Assembly (NCBI GenBank): GCA_002387605.1
Contig: DGJU01000068.1
Span: 1-30,632, forward strand
DNA length: 30,632 bases
DNA from: Alphaproteobacteria bacterium UBA4588
GTDB taxonomy: Bacteria > Pseudomonadota > Alphaproteobacteria > Puniceispirillales > Puniceispirillaceae
Direction of reading: 5' to 3'
The stretch's first letter is position 1; each line of letters starts with the position of its first letter. Positions 1 through 9,015 of the stretch are shown here, piece after piece. Below the pieces are notes generated by a model that made no database searches, was not told where the DNA came from, and saw only the letters and a program-made list of their open reading frames with translations. The position numbers and the translations under genes were made by a program.

Positions 1-1827
1 GTGATGTTTTCACTGGTGCCGCCTTTGGTGCTTATTTTCTTGGTGCTTGGCTCTATCGTTATGGGTATTGCCACGGTTAATCAGGCTGGCGCTATTGGCG
101 CTATTGGTGCCACCATCATGGCGGGCTATAAGCTTTATGAGGATAAGAAAAATTCGCTTTATCCGGCAGGCATTGCGATGGCTGCTGTGGTGGCAATTTA
201 TGTTCTACAGTCGCTCTATGACTTAAACGTTAAAAACCTTGGTGTAACACAGAATCACGGTCCTGTGATGATGGCCGTTATTGCTTCGGTTATTCTTGTT
301 GCCGCTGTTGGATGGTCTGTCTGGCGGACCTTTAAAGCTGATAACACCCTAACCGAAGTGATGACCGAAACAGCGAAAACAACCTCCATGGTCTTTATCA
401 TCCTGCTGGGTGCCGCCATGTTGACAGCTGCTTTCCGCGGCTTCGGCGGTGAAGAATATGTCAAAGACTTCTTGCAGGGTCTGCCGGGTGGTTTCTGGTC
501 ACAATTTATTGTTGTGATGGCTGTTATTTTCTTGCTGGGCTTTTTCCTCGACTTTATCGAGATTGCTGTTGTTGTTGTACCAATCGTAGCCCCTATTCTA
601 CTGGCTGACCCAAGTGCAAATATTACAGCTGTGTGGCTTGGTGTTATGATCGGGGTGAATATCCAGACGAGCTTCTTAACGCCGCCCTTTGGCTTTGCTC
701 TATTCTATTTACGAGGGGTTGCCTCAAAGGCGATATCCACGATTGCAATCTATCGCGGGGTTGTTCCTTTTATCATTCTACAGCTTATTGCCCTTGGTAT
801 TGTGGGTGCCTTCCCGCCGCTGGTGAACTATCTGCCAAATAGATTCTATCTCTCATCGTTTAATGCGCCGCCGCCGATGAATCCGCGCCTTGAGATGTGT
901 GTTGAAGAATATCTGGCTGAGACATTTACACAAAACAGTGATGAAGTTGCTGCAACCGTAGACCGTCTTATTGCGACCGACACAAGCTCGCTGCCTGCTA
1001 AGCTTGCAAAGTCACTGGATGATGCTGGAGTTGCTGCCAGATCTGTTCTTCCTCTTCTGGCCGAAATTAAAGTGGCTCAGGCTGAACTTGATGAGGCAAC
1101 TATCTCTTATGCAAGCTTGCACACAACTGTGCGTGAAATTGAACGTGACATCCGCAAAGCTAAAGAGGCTATGAAGCGCCTAAAGTCAGAGCGTCAGTCA
1201 ACTGATGATGTTGGCATCCATGCCCATGTCGACGAAGAAATGAGCATTAAGACTCAAGAAATCACAGATCTGGAAGCACAAATTCCTGCTGAATGGGACG
1301 GCTTGTCAAAGACGTTTCAAGTTCATCTGAAAACACTATCTAAAGTGCAGCGTAAATATCGCCGCGCCATGGATGATAGCTATTCAGGGGCAGAAGATGC
1401 CACCAGCATTATCTCGTCCGGACCACAATTAGCGGCCTTCAAGCCTGAGCTAGCGGCTGTTATCGCAGCTGTTGCATCTTTGAATGGCAAGGATGCCGCC
1501 GCCGCAATTAAAGAGACTGAAGCAGGTCTGAGCGGCGTGCCGGGTGCAAATGCTGTCAAATCATTGATGTCGAAAAGCCGCCGTGCCTATAAAAAGAACA
1601 AGACAGATAAGGGTGCTGCCTTGCTAAAAGAAGCTGTTGAACAGCTCGATAGCGAAGTGATTTGGCGGGTTAGTGCAATGGCAAATGTGGTTCCTGCCCT
1701 GCTGGCATTCCAAGATGAGACAAAATATCATATCGGCCTTAGATCGCAGGACAGATTACCAGACTTCCTTGTGCCACGCATCTCAAGCTGTAAAGCGGCG
1801 CATACAAATATCTCGCTCCAGTTCTAA
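1..1827 (+). CDS. dctM: TRAP transporter large permease (DctM family), 5'-truncated, with long C-terminal extension
   Basis: This is the membrane-embedded large subunit of a tripartite ATP-independent periplasmic transporter, which imports organic acids or similar solutes using an ion gradient and a periplasmic binding protein. The reading frame is open from the first base, so the true start lies upstream. Residues 1 to about 285 of the visible part are strongly hydrophobic and carry DctM-like segments, including the stretch around residues 215-245 with NIQTSFLTPPFGFALFYLRG. From about residue 285 to 608 the protein is hydrophilic. Residues about 355-400 are rich in charged heptads and look like a coiled coil, and the rest is Ala/Lys/Glu-rich helix. 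Ordinary DctM proteins end soon after the last membrane helix, so this tail is unusual. The family call is firm; the substrate cannot be told. A terminator follows the stop. Confidence 0.88.
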   Translation: MMFSLVPPLVLIFLVLGSIVMGIATVNQAGAIGAIGATIMAGYKLYEDKKNSLYPAGIAMAAVVAIYVLQSLYDLNVKNLGVTQNHGPVMMAVIASVILVAAVGWSVWRTFKADNTLTEVMTETAKTTSMVFIILLGAAMLTAAFRGFGGEEYVKDFLQGLPGGFWSQFIVVMAVIFLLGFFLDFIEIAVVVVPIVAPILLADPSANITAVWLGVMIGVNIQTSFLTPPFGFALFYLRGVASKAISTIAIYRGVVPFIILQLIALGIVGAFPPLVNYLPNRFYLSSFNAPPPMNPRLEMCVEEYLAETFTQNSDEVAATVDRLIATDTSSLPAKLAKSLDDAGVAARSVLPLLAEIKVAQAELDEATISYASLHTTVREIERDIRKAKEAMKRLKSERQSTDDVGIHAHVDEEMSIKTQEITDLEAQIPAEWDGLSKTFQVHLKTLSKVQRKYRRAMDDSYSGAEDATSIISSGPQLAAFKPELAAVIAAVASLNGKDAAAAIKETEAGLSGVPGANAVKSLMSKSRRAYKKNKTDKGAALLKEAVEQLDSEVIWRVSAMANVVPALLAFQDETKYHIGLRSQDRLPDFLVPRISSCKAAHTNISLQF

Positions 1828-1847
1828 GCTGCGCTCAGATAACCATT

Positions 1848-1887
1848 AAAATTCCCCTTTGGCGTAAGGCTAAGGGGGAATTTTTTT
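1848..1887 (+). terminator. Rho-independent terminator after the TRAP permease
   Basis: AAATTCCCC (1848-1856) pairs with GGGGAATTT (1875-1883) around a short internal loop, and the 3' arm runs directly into seven T residues. It lies 21 bases after the stop of the TRAP gene and separates it from the cytochrome maturation gene. Confidence 0.85.
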
Positions 1888-1976
1888 GCAAAGACTTTTC
1901 TTAGTTTGGTGCCAAGCCCCAAAAATTAGTTTTAATTTACCTAAAAAAGAACGTGGTCGCGCTCTATCTCGACACT

Positions 1977-2010
1977 GATAGAGGCCTGTATATGATAGAG
2001 GCATGTATAT
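1977..2010. repeat. 17-base tandem duplication at the ccmH translation start
   Basis: GATAGAGGCCTGTATAT (1977-1993) is followed at once by GATAGAGGCATGTATAT (1994-2010), with one mismatch (C/A). The second copy contains the ATG at 2003 and supplies the first two bases of the ATG at 2009. The duplication doubles the weak purine-rich ribosome-binding stretch and creates more than one possible start. Confidence 0.8.
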
Positions 2011-3619
2011 GACGCATAAATTACCAAGCCGTTGCCTTATCGCCGTTCTTATCAGTGCCTTTTTTGCTGTGATGATAAATGCGCCTGCTGTTTTTACCTC
2101 TGCTCATGCTGTCACGGCAGAAGAGCAACTAGCTGATCCTGTTCTCGAAGACCGGGCGCGTGCGCTTTTTCTACAACTGCGCTGTCTTGTCTGTCAGAAC
2201 CAGTCAATCGGTGATTCTGATGCTGAACTCGCTGTTGATTTGCGTAAAGATGTCCGCAAAATGCTGCTCGCAGGAACAGATGAGCCAGATATTTTAACTG
2301 ATATTCATCAACGCTATGGCGACTATGTCCTGATGCGGCCGCCTGTCACAACCCAGACAGCTTTATTGTGGGGCTTGCCGGCGCTGCTTGTGATTGCCGC
2401 CTTTGGTATTATCTGGTTGGTGATGCGGCGGCGTGCCCCTGTAGCAACCATGCAGGATGATGCCAGCCTCTCTATGGGCACGCCAAAAGAGATAAAACTG
2501 TCCGCATTATCACCGCGCCTCTTGGCCAGTCTGGCGGTCTTGATTATCCTTGGCGCCGGTAGCCTCTATCTCTATTTAGGAAATCCTGGCCTACCATCTG
2601 CACCAATTGCATCGCGTATGGCTGAAATCGCCCAAGCAGATGCAATGTCCCGCTCTCTGCAACAACAGGCCGATACCGCGCTCTCAGCAGCCCGTACAGC
2701 GCGTGATGTCGCGCCTGATGACATAGAGACATTATTGCGCCTTGCCTTGGCTGCTGCTGCGGCTGAAGCCCATGATGAGGAAATTTTAACCCTGCAGACC
2801 GCCCTTCGTCTATCTGGCAGTAATCCAGCGATAAAAAGCTTACTTGCTGATGCACGCTACCGGCAGGCAGGACGGCTGGTAACCCCTCCTCTTCGCATCC
2901 TTATTGATGAAATTCTGACAGAACGCCCAGATGATGTGCGCGCGCTTTTCCTTTATGGCCTTGCAGCTCATCAGGATGAAGATTACCCGCTTGCTCTTGC
3001 GCGCTTCATTCGATTACTTGCCCTCACACCGCAAAATGCACCATGGGCAGAGACACTTAATGCCCAAATAATAGAAACAGCATCACAAGGCGGCCTGCCT
3101 CTTCCAGCAGGGATGGCTGGGCCGTCAGCAGCTGATATAACAGCAGCAGCAGCTTTAAGTGATGATGAACGTAGCGAGATGATAAACAGCATGGTCGCCC
3201 AGCTTGAAACGCGTTTGATAGACCAGCCCGACGACCTTGCAGGCTGGCTAAGGCTGGCACAGGTCAAATCCCAGCTTGGCCGAAGCGAAGATGCGTTTTA
3301 TGCCTATGTAAGAGCCGCCCAGATAACACCCCGGCCCGACATCATCCTTCAAGCTCTTGAGCTAATGCTGTCTTTGGGCAATGAGACAGAACGCCCAGAT
3401 ACTGCTATTCTTGATGCCGCCCTGCTGCTTATTTCCCAATTATCCGATAATAGTGACTATCAGGCTGAGGCGCTCTTTTTTGGTGGCCATGTTGCAAGCC
3501 TAACAGGCGATAAGGCGGCGGCTGTGTCGCAATGGCAGGCGCTGCTGGAATTACTGCCGGACGACAGCGATGCCGCACTCTCTCTTGCCCGTGAGATAGA
3601 AAAGCTACGGGGCAATTAG
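2003..3619 (+). CDS. ccmH: CcmH-CcmI fusion, cytochrome c maturation heme-lyase component
   Basis: It takes part in cytochrome c maturation (system I): the CcmH part handles the thiols of the apocytochrome CXXCH motif and the CcmI part binds apocytochrome through TPR helices at the periplasmic face of the inner membrane. A signal-like hydrophobic stretch (about 11-37) precedes the CcmH domain, whose redox motif LRCLVCQNQ lies at 59-67 (Cys61, Cys64). A membrane helix at about 119-141 ends that half. A second helix at about 172-192 followed by YLGNPGLPSAPIASR is the usual CcmI start, and Ala-rich TPR-like helices run from about 220 to 535. At 538 residues it joins two proteins that many alphaproteobacteria encode separately; E. 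coli CcmH is fused similarly but is shorter. The start could be the ATG at 2003 or 2009. Other ccm genes are not in the window. Confidence 0.93.
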   Translation: MYMTHKLPSRCLIAVLISAFFAVMINAPAVFTSAHAVTAEEQLADPVLEDRARALFLQLRCLVCQNQSIGDSDAELAVDLRKDVRKMLLAGTDEPDILTDIHQRYGDYVLMRPPVTTQTALLWGLPALLVIAAFGIIWLVMRRRAPVATMQDDASLSMGTPKEIKLSALSPRLLASLAVLIILGAGSLYLYLGNPGLPSAPIASRMAEIAQADAMSRSLQQQADTALSAARTARDVAPDDIETLLRLALAAAAAEAHDEEILTLQTALRLSGSNPAIKSLLADARYRQAGRLVTPPLRILIDEILTERPDDVRALFLYGLAAHQDEDYPLALARFIRLLALTPQNAPWAETLNAQIIETASQGGLPLPAGMAGPSAADITAAAALSDDERSEMINSMVAQLETRLIDQPDDLAGWLRLAQVKSQLGRSEDAFYAYVRAAQITPRPDIILQALELMLSLGNETERPDTAILDAALLLISQLSDNSDYQAEALFFGGHVASLTGDKAAAVSQWQALLELLPDDSDAALSLAREIEKLRGN

Positions 3620-3709
3620 ATATCAGAGCATAAGGGCCTTGCGTAATCTATGCGACTTCCTAACTATAAAGGAGCAGTTTCATATATTGCAGGATAGGAT
3701 GACCCATCG

Positions 3710-4954
3710 ATGAGCCTCTTTTCTGGACTTCTTGGTAGTTTATTTGACCGCACATCAAGCTGGATATCTTCACAGAAACAAACTGAAGGAGATATTACAG
3801 CATTGTGTGAGCGACTTTTGTCTACGACAGGAGAGGCAAGCGGCCAATCACTTGCTCATGATATTCTTGATAAATACGCCACATTGTCAGATGACGAGAA
3901 AAAAGCCTTTTTTCTCTATTTAAGACATAATCTTGATCTGGATATCAGCGCGAGCATTGCTGCCCTATCCTCTTATAAGGCATCTCCCGACAGCAAAACA
4001 TATAGTGCGGTGCATGCCGCTATTGAGCCACGACGACTTGTACTCTTCACCCGTCTTAATGCCGAGGATGGCGCTACAGAACGGCTGGTGGAGATGCGGG
4101 CGGACATATTAGCTCACCTCTCAGAGATGCCAGAGCTTGGCCCAGTTGCATTTGACCTACAGCAGCTTTTTATCAGCTGGTTCAATCGGGGGTTTCTTGT
4201 GTTACGGCCTATCAGCTGGCAAAGCCCTGCACATATTCTGGAAAAAATCATCGCCTATGAGGCTGTGCATTCTATTGATAGCTGGGATGCGCTTAGACTG
4301 CGGCTTGCCCCTGCAGATAGACGCTGTTTCGCTTTCTTCCACCCCGCCATGCCGGATGAGCCCCTCATTTTTGTTGAAGTTGCGCTTACCGACCATATTC
4401 CTCATTCCATTCAGGAAATTCTGGCCGATGATAGGCCAGTCCTTAACGATGATGCCTTTACCACTGCCACATTTTATTCAATTTCAAATTGCCAGAAAGG
4501 TCTTGCCGGTATTTCGTTTGGGAATTCACTTATCAAAACCGTGGTGCGCGAATTATCCGCAGATATGAGCGCTATCAAACAGTTTGTTACCCTCTCGCCT
4601 ATTCCGCGCCTTGCCAAATGGGTGGCATCTGAAGGTATTGATGCAGACGGCCTTGCAGACGCTGAAATAGCGCCTGCCCTTACCGCCCATTATCTGTGCC
4701 ATGCAAAACGCGCCGATGGCCAGCCAGCTGACCCAGTTGCCCGCTTTCATCTCAATAATGGCGCGCTTATCCATGCCGTGCACCAGCATGCTGATACCGC
4801 ACCACTCGCCCAAAAGCAGTCTTTTGGCATGATGGTTAATTATCTTTATCAAGTGCCAGACATTGCCCAAAATCATGAAAAATATGCGCACGGCACCGTT
4901 GTTGCCGCCGCAGCAATTCACTCTCTTGCAAAAAAATATAACGCTACTGACTAG
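3710..4954 (+). CDS. Malonyl-CoA decarboxylase
   Basis: It converts malonyl-CoA to acetyl-CoA and CO2, so it either detoxifies or uses malonate or tunes fatty-acid synthesis. The 414-residue length fits bacterial members. An N-terminal helical region (about 1-150) precedes the acetyltransferase-like catalytic domain, which shows the family blocks HPAMPDEPLIFVEVAL, FYSISNCQKGLAGISFGN and TLSPIP. Ser296 in TLSPIP and His347 in ARFHLNNGA match the family's catalytic Ser and His. The gene stands alone: no malonyl-CoA synthetase or malonate transporter gene is next to it, although a TRAP permease lies 1.9 kb upstream. It converges on iolE with only 3 bases between the stop codons and no terminator hairpin. 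A purine-rich stretch (GGATAGGATGA) precedes the ATG. Confidence 0.94.
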   Translation: MSLFSGLLGSLFDRTSSWISSQKQTEGDITALCERLLSTTGEASGQSLAHDILDKYATLSDDEKKAFFLYLRHNLDLDISASIAALSSYKASPDSKTYSAVHAAIEPRRLVLFTRLNAEDGATERLVEMRADILAHLSEMPELGPVAFDLQQLFISWFNRGFLVLRPISWQSPAHILEKIIAYEAVHSIDSWDALRLRLAPADRRCFAFFHPAMPDEPLIFVEVALTDHIPHSIQEILADDRPVLNDDAFTTATFYSISNCQKGLAGISFGNSLIKTVVRELSADMSAIKQFVTLSPIPRLAKWVASEGIDADGLADAEIAPALTAHYLCHAKRADGQPADPVARFHLNNGALIHAVHQHADTAPLAQKQSFGMMVNYLYQVPDIAQNHEKYAHGTVVAAAAIHSLAKKYNATD

Positions 4955-4957
4955 CAA

Positions 4958-5851
4958 CTAGCCTATTTTATAGCCCGCTGCCGTCAGACCGTTATTGAGC
5001 GCCTCATAGCCAATTTTTGCATATTCCAGAGGATTTGCTTTTTTAGGGTCTTGCTCTGCTTCGACAACAAACCAGCCTTCATACTGATAAGATGCCAGAC
5101 GCTTAAATATCGCATCGAAATCAATGTCGCCATCTCCTGGAACGGTAAAGACACCTTTGACAACAGCATCAAGGAAACTCTCGCGCGATTTATCAATTTT
5201 TTCCATGACCGGATAACGCACATCCTTAGTATGAACATGGCTGATGCGTTTGTGATGGTTATCAATCACGTGAAGGTTATCCCCTCCAGAAAAAGCCATA
5301 TGGCCGGTATCAAACAAAAGCGGTATCGAGGAATGTTTCATAAACAAATCCAGCTCAGCCTGCGTCTCGATTACGGCCCCCATATGATGATGAAATGAGA
5401 GTGGCATACCCTGTTTTTCGCAATAGTCAGCAAAATCTGAGACCTTACGTCCATATATTGCCATCTCCGCCTCATCAATAACAGGCTTTTGGGAAAGGGT
5501 TTTCTCGCGCTTGCTTTGAACCGAGCCAGATACCTCACCATAAACAAGGCATGGTGCTTCGGCCTGCTTAAAGAATTGCAGCTGTTCTTCCACCCGCTCT
5601 TTTTCAACTTCCAGATCACCAGAAAGAAGGTCGCCTGAAAACCAGCCACCACAAACTTGAATATTATATTTGCTCATAATGGGGCCGAGCTCTTCCATAT
5701 TCATGGGGAAGCGCTGGCCGGTTTCCATACCCACAAATCCTGCCACAGAGGCCTGACGTAAAGCTTCTTCAAGACTGACATCATCAGACAAGTTCACATC
5801 ATCATCGTTCCACCACGCAATGGGTGAAATACCTAGTTTTGCGCTTAACAT
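4958..5851 (-). CDS. iolE: Inosose dehydratase IolE-like (TIM-barrel sugar isomerase/epimerase family)
   Basis: Predicted myo-inosose-2 dehydratase, removing water from 2-keto-myo-inositol to give the trihydroxycyclohexane-dione that IolD opens. The 297-residue protein begins with GISPIAWWNDDD, typical of IolE, and has AP-endonuclease-2-type TIM-barrel signatures: LSFHHHMG (substrate-side histidines), LLFDTGHM (Asp/His ligands of the metal site) and the late strand WFVVEAEQDP with its metal-ligand Glu. The start lies 2 bases after the iolD stop, so the two genes are co-transcribed and probably translationally coupled. The neighbouring iolD and, at 14.6-15.6 kb, iolG support the inositol assignment. 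A related keto-sugar or inosose isomerase is the main alternative. Confidence 0.9.
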   Translation of the reverse strand: MLSAKLGISPIAWWNDDDVNLSDDVSLEEALRQASVAGFVGMETGQRFPMNMEELGPIMSKYNIQVCGGWFSGDLLSGDLEVEKERVEEQLQFFKQAEAPCLVYGEVSGSVQSKREKTLSQKPVIDEAEMAIYGRKVSDFADYCEKQGMPLSFHHHMGAVIETQAELDLFMKHSSIPLLFDTGHMAFSGGDNLHVIDNHHKRISHVHTKDVRYPVMEKIDKSRESFLDAVVKGVFTVPGDGDIDFDAIFKRLASYQYEGWFVVEAEQDPKKANPLEYAKIGYEALNNGLTAAGYKIG

Positions 5852-5853
5852 AC

Positions 5854-7713
5854 TTAAATACCCTGACGTTGTTTTTTTCTAAATTCTTCTTGTGATGCAC
5901 GCGCCTTACGCACGGCTTCACGCTCAGATATTTCTGGAACAGCAACATACCAATCAGCGCCACCAGCAGTCCAACTATAGGCATCGGTGTTGATGGTCAG
6001 AACAGTTGTTTTGTCTGTTGTCTGCGCCCATTCCATTGCTTCATCCAGTTCGGACAGACTGTCACAATGTCTGGCATGAGCTCCCATTGCTTTCGCATGC
6101 GCTGTAAAATCGACATGCGGAATATTATCCTTATCGGCAACATTACAATCTACCAGAAGATTGTTAAAGCCAGCGCCTCCCATACCTGTTTGCAGCCGGT
6201 TTATCACCCCAAAGCCGCCATTATCGCAGACCACTACGATCATCTTATGTCCTGACAAAACTGAAGAGTAAATATCAGAATTCATCATCAAATAAGAGCC
6301 ATCACCAACCAGCACAATCGGCACGCCATGGCCTTGCTTGGCAATTGCATGTCCCCAACCACCAGCTAATTCATAGCCCATACACGAGAAGCCGAATTCA
6401 CAATCAAACGTGTGTGGTGATTTACATCTCCAGTTTTTGATTGTCTCTCCTGGCAATCCTCCTGCGGCGGTTACCATGGTATCTTCAGGCTTGGCTTGTT
6501 TATTTACAACGCCAACTACCTGAGCATAACTTGGCAGTCCGCTATTGGTTGGCACTTGACCGGCATCTACCTCTTTGTTCCAGTCTGCATAAAGCGTTTG
6601 GGCAGTCTGCATGCGTTCAGGCTGGCATGACCAATCACCGAGCGCTTCAGAAATTTCCAGCACGCTAACAAGCGCATCACCTACCACAGCAACAGAGCGA
6701 TGCTTTGCGGCATCACATCGCGCGGCATTAATATTGATAAATTGTGCATCACGCGCAAAAGTAGTCCAAGACCCCGTTGTGAAATCCTGTAGCCGGGTCC
6801 CAATAGCAATCACGACATCTGCGCTCTCAGCCAATTCTTTTGCAGCATCAGTACCCTCAATGCCCAACGCGCCAACATAAGCAGGGTGGTTATGGACAAG
6901 CCCGCCCTTGCCAGCAATCGTCTCAGCAATCGGAATGCCGCGCTGCATAGCAAACTCTGCCACCGCTTCTTCGGCGCCTGAATAACGCACCCCGCCGCCA
7001 GCAAGAATCAACGGCTTCTTTGCTTTTTTCAGCAGACTAACAGCTGCTTTGATTTGATTAACCGATGCCCGTGGGCGCGCAATTTCCCATGTTTTCTCTT
7101 CAAAGAATTCTACAGGATAATCATACGCAATTTCCTGAATATCTTGCGGCAGGCCAATAAAGGCTGGTCCACAATCTGCCGGGTCAAGCATCGTGGCCAA
7201 GGCTTGCGGCAGTGAGCTGATAATCTGTGCAGGGTGGGTAATACGATCCCAGAAACGCGACACCGCACGGAAGCTATCATTCACAGTCGTAGACGGTGTG
7301 CCAAAATGCTCTACCTGCTGCAATACTGGATCAGGCAGGCGGTTGGTAAAGGTATCCCCGCTGAGCAACAATAGTGGCAAACGGTTGGCATGTGCTACGG
7401 CTGCGGCCGTTACCATATTTGTTGCGCCGGGCCCAACAGAGCTGGTAGCAATCATAATCTGGCGTCTTTTTTTCGCTTTGGTATAACCAACCGCAGCAAG
7501 CGCCATTGATTGTTCATTTTGGCCGCGCCATGTTGGCAATCTATCTTGAACCTGCTCCAGAGCTTCGGCAAGGCAGGTAACATTACCATGCCCAAAAATA
7601 CCAAATGCGCCGCCAAATAACGGCACCCGCTCCCCATCAATTTCTGTGTATTGATTAACAAGATATCGAACGATAGCTTGCGCCATAGTAAGTCGAACTG
7701 AATTATTTTTCAT
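5854..7713 (-). CDS. iolD: 3D-(3,5/4)-trihydroxycyclohexane-1,2-dione hydrolase (IolD)
   Basis: A ThDP-dependent C-C hydrolase that opens the six-membered ring of the diketo intermediate to 5-deoxy-glucuronate in inositol catabolism. The 619-residue length is right for the family. The N-terminal Pyr domain starts RLTMAQAIVRYL and has the activating Glu67 in RGQNEQSMALAAVGY. The middle domain contains LILAGGGVRYSGA. The C-terminal PP domain has the ThDP/Mg motif, GDG at 470-472 to Asn478. The ATG is preceded by AAGGT at a good distance. It is the first gene of a two-gene operon with iolE, read away from a divergent dehydrogenase gene at 7878. iolB, iolC and iolA, which would process its product, are not in this window. 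Confidence 0.95.
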   Translation of the reverse strand: MKNNSVRLTMAQAIVRYLVNQYTEIDGERVPLFGGAFGIFGHGNVTCLAEALEQVQDRLPTWRGQNEQSMALAAVGYTKAKKRRQIMIATSSVGPGATNMVTAAAVAHANRLPLLLLSGDTFTNRLPDPVLQQVEHFGTPSTTVNDSFRAVSRFWDRITHPAQIISSLPQALATMLDPADCGPAFIGLPQDIQEIAYDYPVEFFEEKTWEIARPRASVNQIKAAVSLLKKAKKPLILAGGGVRYSGAEEAVAEFAMQRGIPIAETIAGKGGLVHNHPAYVGALGIEGTDAAKELAESADVVIAIGTRLQDFTTGSWTTFARDAQFININAARCDAAKHRSVAVVGDALVSVLEISEALGDWSCQPERMQTAQTLYADWNKEVDAGQVPTNSGLPSYAQVVGVVNKQAKPEDTMVTAAGGLPGETIKNWRCKSPHTFDCEFGFSCMGYELAGGWGHAIAKQGHGVPIVLVGDGSYLMMNSDIYSSVLSGHKMIVVVCDNGGFGVINRLQTGMGGAGFNNLLVDCNVADKDNIPHVDFTAHAKAMGAHARHCDSLSELDEAMEWAQTTDKTTVLTINTDAYSWTAGGADWYVAVPEISEREAVRKARASQEEFRKKQRQGI

Positions 7714-7750
7714 AGCGATACCTTGTATTATTTTGAATTTGAATTTAGCT

Positions 7751-7780
7751 AGTGTAGAAGAAAAAGCTTCTGGTAATCAA
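7751..7780 (-). promoter_or_regulatory. Candidate sigma-70 promoter of iolDE with internal dyad
   Basis: Read on the minus strand, TTGATT (7780-7775) and TACACT (7756-7751) sit 18 bases apart, upstream of iolD. The spacer contains the inverted repeat AGAAG-6-CTTCT (7756-7771), a possible operator. This is a visual match only; each box fits consensus at 4 of 6 positions. Confidence 0.4.
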
Positions 7781-7817
7781 CGAATTTCGACACAAGACAT
7801 TATTTTAAACCCATTAG

Positions 7818-7841
7818 ATTACCTAAAATTTTTCGGGTAAT
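7818..7841. promoter_or_regulatory. Inverted repeat in the iolD / dehydrogenase divergent region
   Basis: ATTACC (7818-7823) and GGTAAT (7836-7841) form perfect 6-base arms 12 bases apart, about one and a half helix turns centre to centre, 37 bases before the start of the plus-strand dehydrogenase. It may be an operator for a dimeric regulator serving one or both divergent genes. The rest of the 164-base gap is AT-rich without other clear signals. Confidence 0.35.
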
Positions 7842-7877
7842 TTTTCAGAATAAAACACCTTAGCTGAGAGACTGAAA

Positions 7878-8987
7878 TTGACTGTCATTAATGTTGGCCT
7901 GATTGGAACAGGTTTTATGGGAAAAGCCCATGTTTTTGGGTTTGCTACTGCAGAACGGGTCTTTAACCTGCCCTGCCAGTTTCATCTGCACATGGTAGCT
8001 GATGCAACCGATGCGCTTGCCTCTGCGGCCAGCACATCGCTTGGCTTCACAACATATACATCGAACTGGCAGGACATTATAAATGATCCTGCCATCGGCC
8101 TTGTAAATATTACCGCGCCAAACGCATTGCATAAAGAAATAGCCTTGGCCGCAATTGCAGCCGGCAAGCATGTCTATTGTGAAAAGCCCCTCGCACCAAG
8201 CGCTCATGACTCCCTAGAGATGACAGTCGCAGCAGAACGTGCCGGCGTGAAAACGCAAGTTGGCTTTAATTACCTTACAAATCCGATGTTTAGATTAGCA
8301 AAGGATATGATTGAGGCAGGAGAATTAGGCGAGATTTACTCCTACAGAGGTGTTCATGCCGAAGATTATATGGCGAGCCCAGAGGCGCTTGTGTCTTTTC
8401 GGCATGATAAGGTTGGCGGCGGCGCTCTTGCTGATATTGGCAGCCATGCGCTCGCCACTGCAGAATTTCTGCTCGGCCCAATCAAACGCGTAATCGGAAA
8501 CTCAACAACACTCATTCCGCAGCGCCCAGATGCTACTGGCGCACTGCAGGATATTGAGGTTGATGATATTACTCATGTGTTTTTAGAATTTGAAAACGGC
8601 ATTGCTGGCTCAGTTGAGGCAAATTGGTGTGCAACCGGCCGAACGATGCAGCATGATTTTGAAATTTATGGCTCTAAAGGCGCGTTGTTCTTCTCGCAAG
8701 AACGGTTAAATGAGCTGCATTTTTTCGATGCGAACGATAGCCGCAATAGACGCGGGTTTAAGCGCATCGAAGCCAGCCCAGAGCATGATCCCTATGGTCA
8801 ATTCTGCGTCGCGCCGGGCCATCAGATAGGATTTAACGATTTAAAGGCAATTGAGATTGCTAAATTTTCTGAGGCAATAGCCGGCATAACTGATGAGCCG
8901 TTTAATTTTCGGGCAGGCTACCGCATTCAGCATCTTGTTGAAAAAATCCAAGACTCATCACGCACCAAAAGCTGGCTAATAGTTTAA
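7878..8987 (+). CDS. Gfo/Idh/MocA family dehydrogenase (cyclitol or sugar dehydrogenase), copy 1
   Basis: An NAD(P)-dependent dehydrogenase for sugars or cyclitols. The N-terminal Rossmann fold has GLIGTGFMGKAH; the catalytic lysine is Lys103 in CEKPL; Asp186 and His190 in ADIGSHALA match the DxxxH catalytic pair of this family. At 369 residues it is longer than IolG (about 335) and shows the same architecture as the gene at 12584, with Lys103 at the same position, so the two are paralogues. The start is probably TTG at 7878, since no in-frame ATG lies nearby and GAGAG precedes it by about 8 bases. Position next to iolDE and a sugar ABC transporter suggests an inositol isomer or related polyol as substrate; the exact substrate is unknown. 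Confidence 0.9.
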   Translation: MTVINVGLIGTGFMGKAHVFGFATAERVFNLPCQFHLHMVADATDALASAASTSLGFTTYTSNWQDIINDPAIGLVNITAPNALHKEIALAAIAAGKHVYCEKPLAPSAHDSLEMTVAAERAGVKTQVGFNYLTNPMFRLAKDMIEAGELGEIYSYRGVHAEDYMASPEALVSFRHDKVGGGALADIGSHALATAEFLLGPIKRVIGNSTTLIPQRPDATGALQDIEVDDITHVFLEFENGIAGSVEANWCATGRTMQHDFEIYGSKGALFFSQERLNELHFFDANDSRNRRGFKRIEASPEHDPYGQFCVAPGHQIGFNDLKAIEIAKFSEAIAGITDEPFNFRAGYRIQHLVEKIQDSSRTKSWLIV

Positions 8988-9015
8988 GCCTATCACTGCC
9001 CGTTGGCGGTCCGCG

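Noticed and set aside
4553..4957. Open frame of 134 codons on the minus strand within malonyl-CoA decarboxylase
   Set aside because: It lies wholly antisense to a strongly conserved gene, has no recognised motif and no ribosome-binding site.
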